A stretch of DNA of 64,000 bases from Salvia splendens (lineage: Eukaryota > Streptophyta > Magnoliopsida > Lamiales > Lamiaceae): assembly GCF_004379255.2 (NCBI RefSeq), contig NC_056040.1, positions 27,060,852 to 27,124,851 of the forward strand, read 5' to 3'. The position numbers were made by a program, and so were the translations under genes. Under the pieces are notes generated by a model. It was not told where the DNA came from. It did not search any database and saw only the letters and a list, made by a program, of their open reading frames with translations. Shown here in pieces: positions 1 to 10,710 of the stretch (within the stretch, counting starts at the first letter, position 1; each line of letters begins with the position of its first letter).

Positions 1-1693
1 TCTGATTAGGGCATGTTTACGCTTGACCCACTGCAACTGCAAATTTACTTGATTTCCTCCACTTTTTTATTGTTGCACTTAAATAGAGTTATGCATGTAT
101 ATAATTTTTTGGGTCATTTAACTATGGTATATATTATGCATCTCTCAGTACCTGAACAAAAAAATAACTCATCTGTATGCCTTTCCTTGAAGTATGATAA
201 ACCATAAAAGTTGCTACAAAAAAATAACAGAAGAATGGGAAAGGAGAGAAAGGGATGAACGATAGAAACAAAATGAACAAAGAGAAAAACAAATAAAACA
301 AAAGATAACACTCCTAATACTAAGAGGCCACTCCTTCGAAAAGGCCAAAACAATAAGCTGAAGTCTCAATACAAATTCTGAACAGTTCATTTGAAGAACA
401 AAAGGTCCTATTTATAAGAACTAATAAAGACTCCCAGCTTGAATTCAACTCTAAAAGATAAACCTATCTCTGAGACTCCTAACAGCAATAAATAATTGAA
501 CAATTAATTAATAACTAAAAGATAAACTTGAAAGGAATCTGCAGAATATATGGATGGAATGTCCTTTATCAAGTACTCCGTTGTCGAAACAGCCTTGTCC
601 ACAAAGCTGGAGATGAAACCGAACATGGATAGCCTTCTAATCCGGTGGGGGTAGTATATTTGCTTGCCCACATGAGAAATTTGCCAAGTGGAAGAACATG
701 TAAAAGATCAAAGAACTGAAATCATTTCAAGCAACATGGGTAAATATCTGTGCTGAGCTGTGCGATGATCCCAGGAGAAGCTGGAGGTTAGCTGCGTAGT
801 CTTATGACAGACAAGAACTCCTTCCAACAGGGGATGAAATTCCAACCAATGGTGACAAGCACCGCTAGAGAGATCTCTTGTTGAGACGGGGTGATATTGG
901 AAGAGGGTGTTGGGGCAGGGTCTGATGTTGGAAGGGGAACAGCCAACGGGGGAGCAGCTGCCTCCTAATACTAAGAAACCAGTCCTTCGAAAAGGCCCAA
1001 CGATAAGATGAAATGTCAATGTAATTCTGAATGGTTCATAATTTTTAAGAAGTAATAAAGACTCCTAACTTGAATTAAACTCTGAAAGATAAACATGTCT
1101 CTAAGATCCTAACAACAATAACTTACTAAACAATTAATTAATAAATCAAAGATACTTGAAAGAAATCTGCAGAACATGTGGATGGAACGTGTCCTCTATC
1201 AAAGTATAAGTTTAATAATTTGTTATTTTATGGATATAGTTATTTAACGTCCTTTACCTTACTTATCATCTAAGAATTGCCTCTACGAGGAGTACTAACA
1301 CAGTCTCTGCCCAGTTATAACCCAATGTAGAATAAGTTATGTTGGTTATGATTTTACAGCATTTAAAATCCAATTAGACTCCTCGTATCGTAGGAAAAAT
1401 GTGAATTCCAATTTTTGCTTCCCTATCTTCATAAATGGAATTGCGAGGGCACGCTACTATACTGTTGCAGTCTTTGAATTTTCATTTACTCATTCCACCC
1501 ATTAGGAATTATAATTTCAAGTGTCCCTTGTGTAGAAAGAGATCGTTTTTCTTGCAATACATTATTTGGAAGTATCTTTATGCACAGTGTGCTTATATAT
1601 TTAGTTTTTCTCGTTAGAAGTTAAGGGATGTGCTCCTCTTTCTTTGGAAAATATTTTCAACTAACTCACCTAGTTCAAAATTGGTTTTAACAG
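1..1693. other. Intron or upstream sequence of the thioesterase gene, no coding exon recognised
   Basis: The next exon (from 1694) begins in the middle of a codon, so at least part of this stretch should be intron of the acyl-protein thioesterase gene. I looked for the N-terminal half of that protein, including the HGLGD-type oxyanion region, and did not find it, so the first exons probably lie left of the window. The stretch is AT-rich and holds two diverged direct repeats. Short ORFs here have no recognisable domain. Confidence 0.5.
305..1205. repeat. Diverged direct repeat pair (about 305-577 and 962-1205)
   Basis: Two segments of roughly 250 bases match in order: both begin CTCCTAATACTAAGA, continue with CTTCGAAAAGGCC, then AATAAAGACTCC, then CAATTAATTAATAA, and end near GGATGGAA followed by TATCAA. 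They are separated by about 385 bases with no similarity between the arms. The layout could be two old LTR-like ends or a local duplication. I see no target-site duplication and no coding domain between them, so the class is unknown. Confidence 0.5.
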
Positions 1694-2637
1694 TAAAACT
1701 TGGTGTTGGAGGCTTCAGTATGGGTGCGGCAACCTCCCTATACTGTGCTACTTGTTTTGCTCGAGGGAAATTTGAGAATGGCAACCAGTTCTCCCAAAAT
1801 ATAAGTGCTGTTGTTGGATTGAGCGGTTGGCTTCCATGCGCAAAGTTTGTTCCAAACAATATCATCTTCATTGTCAAAATGGTGAAATATTATTATAAAA
1901 TGATATCTTACCATACACTTTTCCAGGACTCTGAGTACCAAATTAGAAGGTGTGGCTGAGGCTTCTGGACGTGCTGCATCCTTACCCATTCTGCTTTGTC
2001 ATGGCAAAGGTATGAACCCAGAGAAATAATAGATTTTCAAGAGATGGATGAAATTGTCTCGTCAATTTATGTTTCTTTCGGTGCCATATTATGATAAAAT
2101 TATATCTTATGGCTTACTTTGAAATAAGGTGAAAGAAAGTTAAATGAGACAACCAGCAGGACAGTTTAGGAATAATCAATTAATCGAATATGAGTCTGAT
2201 TAGGTTGGAAAGAAAAGGGCTTTTTGTGTGTGTGCGCGCGCGTATGTCCTATGTAATACATGGAATTTGATGGACCATGAAGATATATCAGATTTACTGG
2301 TGTGAACTACTCAGATTTGATTTCTGTACACACCACTGAATTTACATAGTGCATTTTTTATTCATACCGGAAAATATGATTGCAGGGGATGATGTAGTTG
2401 CTTATAAATTTGGTGAGAAGTCCACGCAGAAGCTAACTTCTACTGGATTTCGAGATGTCACTTTTAAATCCTATACTACGTAAGCAATCTTGTGCTATAT
2501 GACTTAGCCTTTTGTCCCATTGGTTCATTTGATAGTTACAAAATGTATTTTACAGGCTTGGTCACTATACTATTCCAGAGGAAATGGATGAGCTTTGTGC
2601 TTGGCTATCATCCAAATTGGGACTGGATGGTAAATGA
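1694..2637 (+). CDS. Acyl-protein thioesterase (carboxylesterase-type alpha/beta hydrolase), C-terminal exons
   Basis: Four exons are supported: 1694-1844, 1927-2009, 2386-2479 and 2556-2637 (TGA). All junctions are GT-AG and keep the frame, giving 135 residues of C-terminal protein. The Ser-Asp-His triad of the family is visible: serine in GGFSMGAA (exon 1 here), aspartate in GKGDDVV (spanning exons 2 and 3) and histidine in LGHYT (exon 4). The end, ELCAWLSSKLGL-like, is typical of plant acyl-protein thioesterase 1/2-like enzymes (Arabidopsis At5g20060 type), which remove S-acyl groups from proteins or hydrolyse lysophospholipids in the cytosol. The first half of the protein lies beyond the window, so completeness cannot be judged. 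No frameshift or stop is seen in the visible part. Family assignment is strong; the exact substrate is inference. Confidence 0.9.
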
Positions 2638-3209
2638 TGCACCATTACTCGAGGCTCATCCGTGAATTTTAATATTTATTTGTTCCAATCTATGGAGTCT
2701 TTCTTGTGTGATTTTGCCATGATGTTATTGCTGGATTAGATGAACATTGTTTGACTGAAATTAGAGGTGAAAGATCAATTCTATTTTGTGGTTATGGAAC
2801 TTATTTTGGTGATTGCAATAGGCGTGGAATAGTCAAGAATAACAAGCTTATGCTGTTGATACAGACATTAACTTAAGTAGTTTTTTCATCCCAAGTTGAG
2901 AACTTGAGATTATTTGGGGATTTGAGTCTTTAAATCACAATTTAATTTGAAAGAAACGTTTCCGCCAATTTGAATGCTTGCTTGATTGATTTTATTTATT
3001 TTTTAAAATTTTTTTTACTTGGGAAAGGAGAGTGGTGAGATTTGATTACTAAACATCTTTTGCATACCAAAAAAAATCTTCTTTCGCCCGTTGGATATAT
3101 TGAAAAATATAACAAAAAAATCAACAAAGAAAATATAGATACGAATATTCAATTAGCCGAGGCAGATAGAGAAAGATATCTAAATTAGTTGAAGTCTTCT
3201 TTGTTGTTG
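2638..3209. other. 3' UTR and intergenic DNA
   Basis: AT-rich sequence downstream of the thioesterase stop codon; presumably 3' UTR followed by intergenic DNA. No ORF with a recognisable domain on either strand. It ends at the TTA target duplication (3210-3212) of the first Harbinger element. Confidence 0.5.
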
Positions 3210-3212
3210 TTA

Positions 3213-5127
3213 GGCCATCCATAATAGCAATAGCCTAGTCACAAACTACTCCTGCCACATAATCAACACTAAAAATCCTCTTGTCATATCATAAATAGCT
3301 CAGTCATAGCTTAGCCACATCATAAATAGCTCAGCCACATCAATAGCCACATCACTCAAAATTATATAAAACAAATAATTAACAATCACACAAAATACGC
3401 AATTTAATTTACAAGACATATACGAGAAAATTCAATAATATTATTAAAATTTAAAAAGTACATTAATTAAAAAAAATTACATAATTAACAAAAAAAACTA
3501 CTGTCGTGCAGTCCTCCGAGCCCATAACTCTTCAATTAAATCCTTTTGGAGTCGAATATGAGCCTCTGTTTGGCGCATGTCGGCATGTGCTTGGAGGCGG
3601 CCGTCTTCATCGTGAGATACCCCACTCCGTACGTTGGGGGCGGCCACGCCGTGGCTTGGACCGGCTTCATTATCATCGTTGGCCCAATCAGTCAGTTGTA
3701 CACCTTCATCTTCGACAATCATGTTGTGCATGATAATATAGGCGTACATTATATCAGCAATGCAGTCGACATGCCACAAACGCGTTAGCCCCTTAACTGC
3801 CGCCCATCGAGACTGGAGCACACCAAATGCGTGCTCCACGTCCTTGCGCGCCGACTCCTGCCGTGTCGCAAAGTAGGCCTTCCTCTCATCTGATGCGCAT
3901 CGGATCGTCTTCACAAAGACGGGCCACCTAGGGTATATCCCATCCACCAAGTAGTAGCCCATATCATGCCGGTTACCGTTGGCGACAAAACTGATGGTCG
4001 GACCGACACCCTGACACTGCTCGTTGAAAAGTGGCGACGAGTTGAGGACGTTGAGGTCGTTGTTCGAACCGGCTATCCCAAAATACGCATGCCAAATCCA
4101 CAGCCGGTAATCAGCTACGGCCTCGAGGATCATCGCGGGATTCTTTCCCTTGTAGCCAGTCGTGTAGAACCCCTTCCAGGAAGCAGGACAGTTCTTCCAC
4201 TCCCAATGCATACAATCTATGCTGCCTAACATCCCCGGGAACCCATGCTGTTCCCCGTGCATCCGCAAAAGATCCCAGCAGTCTTCGGGGGTAGGGCTTC
4301 GAAGGTACTGATCACTGAATACTTCAATCACGCCCTGACAGAAATACTTCATACATTCTAGGGCAGTCGTCTCACCGATGTGGAGGTACTCGTCCCACAT
4401 GTCTGCCGCGCCTCCGTAGGCCAACTGTCGGATTGCCGCAGTGCACTTTTGAATAGGTGTGTGGCCGGGTCTGCCAGACGCATCGTGCCTGAAGCGGAAA
4501 TACAGATATCGTTGCTCCAACGCGTTAACAATACGCATAAACAGAGACCTGCTCATCCTAAAACGGCGCCTGAAAAGGTTGGCGTTGAACCGCGGCTCCT
4601 GTGCGAAATAGTCTTCGTACAGGCGCTAATGTGCAGCTACGTGATCACGATCAATCACCGCTCGGCGGTGTACCACTGGGCGAGGTCGAGGTACCGCCGG
4701 CTGCAGGGCCCTCTGCATCTATTGATCAATCTCACGGTTCGTATAGGCCTATAGCGCTTCGTTCATTATACGCTCGTACTCCTCAGCATCCCCACCACTA
4801 CTACCACCGGCGTTACTCATTTCTAGGTGATGATCTTGTACAGAAATTTAGATAGAGAGAGTACTCGTTAAAACAAGTGGTGCGAATGAAAATGACGTGC
4901 AAGGCGCGTATATATAGTGTTTCGAAAAAAAAAATTGCGCTAGGCGGTGCGCTAGGCGATCCGGACGCTGCAATAGTGCCGAGCGGATCGCCCAGCGCAC
5001 CGCCTAGCGCCACGGAACCGCTGAGCGCTAGGCGGTTTTTAATTCCGGAAATGGCTGGGCGGTTGCAATAGATCGCCTAGCGCCGGCGCTCGGCTAAGCG
5101 GTGCGCTAGGCGCTATTGTCGATGGCC
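3213..5127 (-). mobile_element. PIF/Harbinger DNA transposon, 1.9 kb, with TTA target duplication
   Basis: Both ends are defined. The left end reads GGCCATCCATAATAGC and the reverse complement of the right end reads GGCCATCGACAATAGC. TTA flanks both sides (3210-3212 and 5128-5130), the 3-bp duplication characteristic of PIF/Harbinger insertions. Inside is a minus-strand DDE transposase (3498-4820) interrupted by two stop codons. The region from about 4930 to 5110 is GC-rich, can fold on itself and repeats CTAGGCG-like motifs. No Myb-like second ORF, normally the partner protein of this superfamily, is present, so the copy is not autonomous by itself. Confidence 0.92.
3498..4820 (-). pseudogene. 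Harbinger-type DDE transposase (ALP1/HARBI1-like), two nonsense codons in the N-terminal part
   Basis: Reading on the minus strand from the ATG at 4820, the protein opens MSNAGGSSGGDAEEYERI and is interrupted by TAG at 4749-4751 and TAG at 4626-4628. From an internal ATG at 4556 a 352-residue frame stays open to 3498. That frame contains the DDE_Tnp_4 nuclease core: first aspartate in GSIDCMHWEW, second in GSNNDLNVL, glutamate in RKDVEHAFG. The truncated frame lacks the part before RMSRSLF, which includes the conserved EPRF..LFRRRFR segment that precedes the catalytic fold. The family cuts and pastes DNA at TTA/TAA sites in the nucleus with a Myb-like partner. I call it a pseudogene because of the stops, although internal initiation could yield a long protein with all three catalytic residues. 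Confidence 0.88.
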
Positions 5128-5130
5128 TTA

Positions 5131-5448
5131 TAAAATCTAGATCTAAATTGAGTCCTTGTATTTTACCTTTTTTTGAAACCGTCCAAAACAATTAAAATTT
5201 TCAAAACAAAGATTTAGTTCTATGAATTTATTTATGAGTAAATTAGCTAAATAGTCATGGACTTTGAGGTTTGCATATTTGTTGTCTTTAGAATCTAAAA
5301 ATATAATGAGTGATGCCTAGATTTTGATGTTTGCTTTTGAATTTTTTCGGAGAGAGATGTCCCAAGTCATTGAGGACATTTCTGTACTTTTTTTTACCCA
5401 CTTATTTATGAGCACACGTTTTCTCTTCTTTTCTTTCTTTCCATTTTC
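5131..5448. other. Intergenic DNA without recognisable features
   Basis: AT-rich sequence between the right target duplication of the first Harbinger element and a Stowaway-like MITE. No coding similarity seen. Confidence 0.45.
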
Positions 5449-5450
5449 TA

Positions 5451-5683
5451 CTCTCTCCGGCCCTAACCGTTCCTAAAGAGTATATGTACTATTTTCTTTT
5501 TCGTCCGTTCTCAAAGAGTATGAACTTTCAATTTTAGAAACTCTCTTCTCTCTAATGAGATGAGACTCATTCTCCATTAATAATACTTAAAAACTTTCTC
5601 TATCTATCTCTCTTTTACTTTACCAATAATGCATTAAAACTCGTGCCAAACCTAAAGTACATACTCTTTGGAGACGGAGAGAG
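5451..5683. mobile_element. Stowaway-like MITE
   Basis: The left end reads CTCTCTCCGG and the reverse complement of the right end CTCTCTCCGTCTCC. TA lies on both sides (5449-5450 and 5684-5685). A second CGTCCGTTCTCAAAGAGTA segment inside the left part pairs with the right arm (ACTCTTTGGAGACGG), so the left end may be partly duplicated. No coding capacity, as expected for a Tc1/mariner-derived MITE. Confidence 0.6.
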
Positions 5684-5926
5684 TATTTTGCATGGCATCC
5701 CATTTTTCACATTTTAAAGAGCACACTAGTATAGCATCAAGGACCAAGGGATGTGGATTTCAAAAATCACCACAAACAAGAAATGTTTCATGACAAAAAC
5801 TTGAACTAATTAAAAGTTTAGAACAGCCAAATATATTTCACAAGGGGAAAATGCACAATCTACATGCAATAATGCCTTCTACATGAGTATTTTGGCAAAT
5901 AATGAAATCTACGTACTGCAACATTA

Positions 5927-7758
5927 GAGCATCCTATTGCGGATTAGCCATAGACTAGCAATAGGCTAGTCAAAAACTCCTCCTGCCACAGCCCAGTAAT
6001 AGGCTAGCAATAGGCAACCAACGTCTGAGCCAAGTAAATAAATTCAGAAATACGGAATTAAAATTGGACACGAATACGAAAAAGCGCAATAATAATTTCA
6101 TAAAATAAAAAAAATTAACCTAGTACAATTTAAAAATAAAATAAACAACCATTCAATCAAATTACAAACAATATCAACGTGCAATCCTATGAGCCCATAA
6201 TTCTTCAATTATATCATTCTGGAGTCGAATATGAGTTTCTTGTTGGCACATATCAGCAAATGCTTGGACCCTTTCAGCATCCCCCCGGGTATCCCTATTC
6301 GTACAGAGCCGGTGGACACACCGTGGCTTGGTCTGGCAACATCTTCAGTGGCCCAGTCAGTGAGTTCTGGGCCTTCATTTTCAAATATCATGTTGTGCAT
6401 GATAATACATGCCTACATGACATTAGCAATGCAGTTAGTATACCACAGACGTGTTGGAACCTTCACCGCAGCCCATCGCGACTGGAGCACACTAAATGTC
6501 CGTTCCAAATCCTTGCGCGCCGCCTCTTGTCGTTGTGTAAAGTAAATTTTCTTTGGATCTGTTGGGCATATGATCATCTTCACAAAGACGAGCCACCTAG
6601 GGTATATCCTATCAGCCAAATAGTAGTCCATGTCGTGCTGGTTTCCGTTGGCGACGAACCTGACCCACGCCAAGGTACTGCTCGTTGAAAAGGGGCGACG
6701 ACTGTAGGACGTTGATGTCATTGTTCGACTTGGCTACCCCAAAATACGCATGCCAAATCCATAGCCGGTAGTCAGCTACGGCTTCGAGGATCATTGTGGG
6801 ATTCTCGCCTTTGAAGCCGGTAGTGTACATCCATTTCCAAGCGGTGGGGCAGTTCTTCCACTCCCAATGTATACAATCTATGTTGCCCAACATTTCGCGA
6901 AAATCGTGCACCCAAATATCCATCTGATCTTGGCAGTCGTCAAGGGTAGGCATTCAAATATACGTATCCCCGAATATGTGGATGATGCCTCGACAGAAAT
7001 GCTGCAGACACTCACGGGTAGTGGTTTTGCCTATGTGAAGGTACTCGTCGAACATGTCGGTCGCGCCTCCATAGGCCAACTGCCTAATTGCGGCGGTTCA
7101 GTTCTGTATCGGCGCATGACTGGGTCGACCGCTCGCAATATCATCCCTGAACCGAAAATACATGTACCGAGCCTCTAAAGCCGACACGATGCGCAGAAAT
7201 AGCGGTCGGTGCATCCTAAAACGCCGCCGGAAAAACGACTCCCCAAACCGCGGCTCCTCAGCAAAGTAGTCGTCAAACAACCGTTGGTGGGCACTGACGT
7301 GGTCCCGGGGACTTTAATTTGATGATGGATGGGGCGAGGGACCGCCAGCTGCATCTGTTGGCGCAAGTGTTGTTGCACCAACCGATCTATCTCTGCAGAT
7401 GTCTGGCTCCACAACTCTTCGTCAATTCGTTGCGACGGATCCTCATCACCATCATGAGCCATTTTTTATCCACAGATGAAAAATGAAGAGAGGGGGAAGA
7501 GAAACTCGTTAAAATAAGTGGTGCAATGAAATGAAGTGCAACGAGCCATATATATATAGAGTTGAAATGAAATAAATAAAATTAAATTAACGCGTTAGTC
7601 GATCGGCTCGCCGATTAAAGCCGCACAATAGCAGACGAGCGATCGGCTAACCACCGACGTTCGCGCCCGACTGCTCGTCCTCCCCTCTCTCGTCTGTCCC
7701 GCTCGCCTAATACAATAACGGACATCCGCCACGCCGACGTCCACTATTGTGGATGCTC
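5927..7758 (-). mobile_element. PIF/Harbinger DNA transposon, degenerate copy
   Basis: The left end reads GAGCATCCTATTGCGG and the reverse complement of the right end GAGCATCCACAATAGTGG, a variant of the terminal repeat of the copy at 3213-5127. TTA precedes the left end (5924-5926), but AAC follows the right end, so the duplication is not intact; AACATT occurs at both flanks. The inside holds a decayed transposase related to that of the 3213 copy and a GC-rich subterminal part at about 7590-7740. It sits about 0.8 kb from that copy but is clearly diverged, so it is an independent, older insertion rather than a recent tandem duplicate. Confidence 0.8.
6174..7462 (-). pseudogene. Harbinger-type DDE transposase, multiply frameshifted
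   Basis: Pieces of one transposase appear in order on the minus strand but in different frames: an N-terminal piece from the ATG at 7462, a piece with FFRRRFRMHRPLF (7280-7098), a catalytic piece with GNIDCIHWEWKNCP and SNNDINVLQ (6953-6612), a piece with RKDLERTFSVLQ (6721-6413) and a C-terminal piece with MHNMIFENEG ending at 6174. At least three frameshifts and several stops separate them. The three catalytic acidic residues can still be identified. It is closest to the transposase of the 3213-5127 element. No functional protein is expected. Confidence 0.88.
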
Positions 7759-7760
7759 AA

Positions 7761-8411
7761 CATTTCCCTAACCTTAACCAAGAAATGATATTGAAGAATG
7801 TGAAGCACCCTTAGTCATCTCCAATACAATCTTCATTCAGTTAAAAACAATATTTTCAACACAAAAGAAAGAAAAGTACTCACAAGTTTAGAATGACGCC
7901 AGTTTTAATGAAAGCCATATAAACATACTCCAAAATCGAACTTCCATCTAGTTGACCACCCGTATTCTTTCAAAAACATAGATTTAATCGATATAAATAA
8001 TGGTAAATTAATTGTTCTTTATTTAAAGTAATTACTAATTACCCAATATATTACACAAACTACATAAATCCTAATCTACTTAGTTCTACTAATTCAACAT
8101 GAACCCTAAATTCTACTCATCCAACATGAATCCTAAATTCTTCTACTAACTCAACTCCGAATTCATCAAAATCATGAATCTTAATCTACTAATTTATCCC
8201 CATATTCTAAACATGAATCTTAATCATGAATCGGCAGAAATCGCCACGAAGTCACCCTAAATAGGTGTTTTTCGCGTGGGTCTGCGCTACACATTTAGGT
8301 TGGAGACGCATAAAACCTATGCGTCTCTCACAAATTTAGCTGTGAAAAATAGAGCTTCCAGATCAGAAAGCTCAATAGTGCTCTCGCGAATAGGAGTCCA
8401 ATTTTTTCCAT
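7761..8411. other. Intergenic AT-rich DNA with short imperfect repeats
   Basis: No gene recognised. Around 8070-8230 a loose repeat built on CTAATCTAC..AACATGAA(T/C)CC..AAATTCT occurs several times. Near 8380-8435 the segment CGCGAATAGGAGTCC occurs twice, the second copy belonging to the left end of the MITE that follows. Confidence 0.45.
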
Positions 8412-8830
8412 TTTGGTCCGTCCGCGAATAGGAGTCCCAGTTCATAATTATTACTCCCTCCGTCCCACAAAAGATATCACACTTGTGGGACGACACGAGA
8501 TTTTAGGAGGTTTTGTTTTGTGAGTTAAATGGAGAGAGAAAATATAATTTTTATGTTCATGTGAGAGAGAATTTTTTCTAAAAATGGAAATGTGACATCT
8601 TTTTTGGGACGAACTAAAAAGGAAAGTGTAACATCTATTATGCGACAGAGGGAGTATAAATAATAAAGAAACTCCGTATTCCACTAACTTACTTCACTCA
8701 CATGTCATTTAAAATTAATATATACAAGTGGAACTCATATTCAACTAATTTTCTTCCATTTACTTTTCTTAATATTTTTTAAAACCCTGTGTCAGATAGG
8801 AATGAGACACGTATTCGCGGACGGAGGAAG
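8412..8830. mobile_element. Outer MITE (CCGTCCGCGAATA ends) interrupted by a Stowaway
   Basis: The left end contains TCCGTCCGCGAATAGGAG and the reverse complement of the right end TCCGTCCGCGAATACGTG, so the two arms pair. TA follows the right end; the left flank is less clear. A complete Stowaway (8454-8654) lies inside, so this element was present first. Confidence 0.55.
8454..8654. mobile_element. Stowaway MITE, 201 bp, TA target duplication
   Basis: Terminal inverted repeats CTCCCTCCGTCCCACA (left) and CTCCCTCTGTCGCATA (reverse complement of the right end), continuing inwards with similarity through ACACTT. TA is present on both sides (8452-8453, 8655-8656). Typical size and ends of a plant Stowaway; no ORF of its own. 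Confidence 0.85.
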
Positions 8831-8832
8831 TA

Positions 8833-9017
8833 TTTTATACCGAAGTAGAAATCCGCGCACCAATCTCCACTTCCACTAAACCTCTAATGATTTCCTTCTA
8901 CAGTAAAAACAATTGCATTACAAACACTCCGATAGTCCACATTCTTCAGACCATTCAAAACGGTATTCCACAAAACATTTTTGATTACTTTGCAAGTTGT
9001 TTCTACCATATCTCTTA
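8833..9017. other. Short intergenic gap
   Basis: AT-rich spacer between the nested MITE pair and the foldback element. Nothing recognisable. Confidence 0.4.
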
Positions 9018-9356
9018 GGATCGGAGGAATACTCCGCTGTGCCTAATACACAGCAGATCCTGCTGTGCCTCAAAACGCAAGAAATTAGGAACTAAACGAC
9101 AGCAGGTATGTTCTCTCTACTTCCATATCTATTTTCTTTTCCTTTTCTTTACATTTTTCATTCCCTTTTTTCAACTTTTAATTAATGATCATCATTCCTA
9201 AATATGAATTGCTGAATTTACAAAAAAAAAATACAGAAACGAGTATAAAAACATTAAAGAACAGATAGCATTATTTTCAAAACCAGAAAAAGACTTTAAA
9301 ATTTTAATTACAAGTAAAGAAAATGAAAAGGAAAAAAGCATACCTGCCGTCGTTTA

Positions 9357-9975
9357 GAGCATCCGCAATGGGGCAGACGATAGGCCGCCCGATGCCTCGG
9401 GCGCGCCATCGTCCGCCCACTGTGGGTGCGCGAATGATGCCCGATGCATCGTCCGCCCACTGTGGGCGAAGCGGACGATGGCGCGGACGATGCAACGCGT
9501 TTTTGTTTTTGTTTTTTTTTTATTTTTTTATTTCGAAAAATTTATTTATATAAATACCCCTACCCCACCTTTATTTGTAACCTTTCCATTCACTTTTCCA
9601 CGCACAAATTACACTATAAAATGGATTCCGGTGAATACCCAAGTCCGATGTTTGGGGGTGGTGCACGTTGGCCGGGTACAGACCCTGACGAATATCGGCC
9701 GTTCGACTCCAACACGCCGTACGATCCCAAATTCAGTACGGATTCGTACGGTCTGTCTGACATGGAGCCGTCTCCAACTCTACAGGGCGTTTTTAATTAT
9801 TTTGCATTGACATATTTGAAAACATTTAAATTAATTAATAAAACAATAGTGAAACCTATAAGGCAGCCTTTACGGCGGCTTATAGGTACCCCATTGCAGG
9901 TGAAAGGGTAGTAGGATAAAATGCTGACGTGGCGGTGCATAGGACGGGCTTCAGGGTGCCCCACTGATGATGCTC
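9357..9975 (+). mobile_element. Internally deleted Harbinger derivative, 619 bp
   Basis: The left end reads GAGCATCCGCAATGGGGCA and the reverse complement of the right end GAGCATCATCAGTGGGGCAC. It is flanked by TTA (9354-9356) and TTG (9976-9978), a TTA duplication with one change; the empty site is confirmed by the interrupted foldback arm around it. The left subterminal region repeats GCGGACGAT and its inverse ATCGTCCGC, with CCCACTGTGGG palindromes. A short plus-strand ORF (9621-9911) lies inside. Confidence 0.82.
9621..9911 (+). pseudogene. ORF remnant, possibly the N-terminus of the Harbinger Myb-like partner protein
   Basis: An ATG at 9621 opens a 96-residue frame beginning MDSGEYPSPMFGGG and rich in Asp, Pro, Ser, Gly and Tyr. 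Plant Harbinger elements carry a second gene for a Myb/SANT-like protein whose N-terminus is often of this low-complexity MDS-type. No SANT helices are present, and after roughly residue 55 the frame enters AT-rich DNA, as expected if the rest was lost in an internal deletion. The assignment rests on composition and position, so it is tentative. Confidence 0.4.
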
Positions 9976-10055
9976 TTGGTTCCTAATTTCCTGCGTTTTG
10001 AGACACAGCAGGATATGCTGTGTATTAGGCACCGGATAGGATCTCCTCCGGATCC

Positions 10056-10383
10056 CCCTCTTTCAGTGTTAAATAATGAGAGAAGGAAAATATAAATTAA
10101 ATTGTGTCAGAGTTGGCAGAATATTGTGTAGTCGAGTGGATGAAAACAAAGTAAAAAATGTGAATTTAGGCATTTCAATCCAAAAAAATATATATATAAA
10201 AAATAAGCAAAGTGTTAAAAATGAGTAAACATCATAATGCAATAATTAATAATAAAATCATAATGCAATAATTATTTATAATATTTTGAAAGTTCAAAGA
10301 TCACAAAAGATCAAACCTCAGAAAATCGAATGACTATTTATGTGGAGTAATTCACTCGTTATTTATCCAGAAAGACTTGGTAG
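10056..10383. other. Intergenic AT-rich DNA
   Basis: No gene or clear repeat recognised. It includes the short repeated phrase CATAATGCAATAATTA (two copies near 10230-10275). Confidence 0.45.
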
Positions 10384-10386
10384 TTA

Positions 10387-10540
10387 GGCCATCCACAACG
10401 CTGTTCCTATACCGTTCCTAAACCGTTCCTTAAACCACTATTTGAGGGCCCCACTGTACTTTTTTACTCCATTCCTTAACTAAGGAACGGAACCTGCAAC
10501 CCTCGTTCCTTAACCGTTCCTTAACCGTTCCTTAAATTAC
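10387..10540. repeat. Left subterminal CGTTCC-type repeat array of the 10387-12453 element
   Basis: The segment contains many copies of CCGTTCCT(T/A)AA, for example ATACCGTTCCTAAACCG and TTCCTTAACCGTTCCTTAA. The right subterminal region (about 12270-12440) carries the same hexamer in both orientations (GGAACG and CGTTCC) in a GC-rich setting. Terminal arrays like these are typical transposase or Myb-partner binding regions in Harbinger elements; binding is inference. Confidence 0.6.
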
Positions 10541-10710
10541 TATTCATTCAATTTCATTTTTTTTTAATTTCAACTCAATTCAATTAAAAAAACAAACACA
10601 TTTTATTAAAAAACACACAACATTAAAACAAAGTTACAACTTAAACTTAAAAAAATAAAAAGCACACAATTAAAATCATAAAAAAATAAAAGTACACAAT
10701 TTTAATAATT

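Larger units (their letters stand above)
9018..10055. mobile_element. Foldback element with about 95-bp arms, interrupted by a Harbinger derivative
   Basis: The left arm (about 9018-9112) contains GTGCCTAATACACAGCA, CTGCTGTGCCTCAAAACG and AAATTAGGAACTAAACGAC. The right arm is its inverse: CATACCTGCCGTCGTTTA at 9339-9356, then, after an inserted element (9357-9975), GTTCCTAATTTCCTGCG, TTTTGAGACACAGCAGGA and GTGTATTAGGCACCGG up to about 10055. Removing the insert restores a continuous arm. The loop (about 9113-9338) has no coding content. The superfamily is unknown because I could not identify a convincing target duplication; a MULE-type MITE is possible. Confidence 0.75.

Noticed and set aside
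1435..1617. Short ORF with FKCPLCRKR, resembling a piece of a RING finger
   Set aside because: Only one CxxC pair, no second zinc ligands, and it lies in probable intron sequence.
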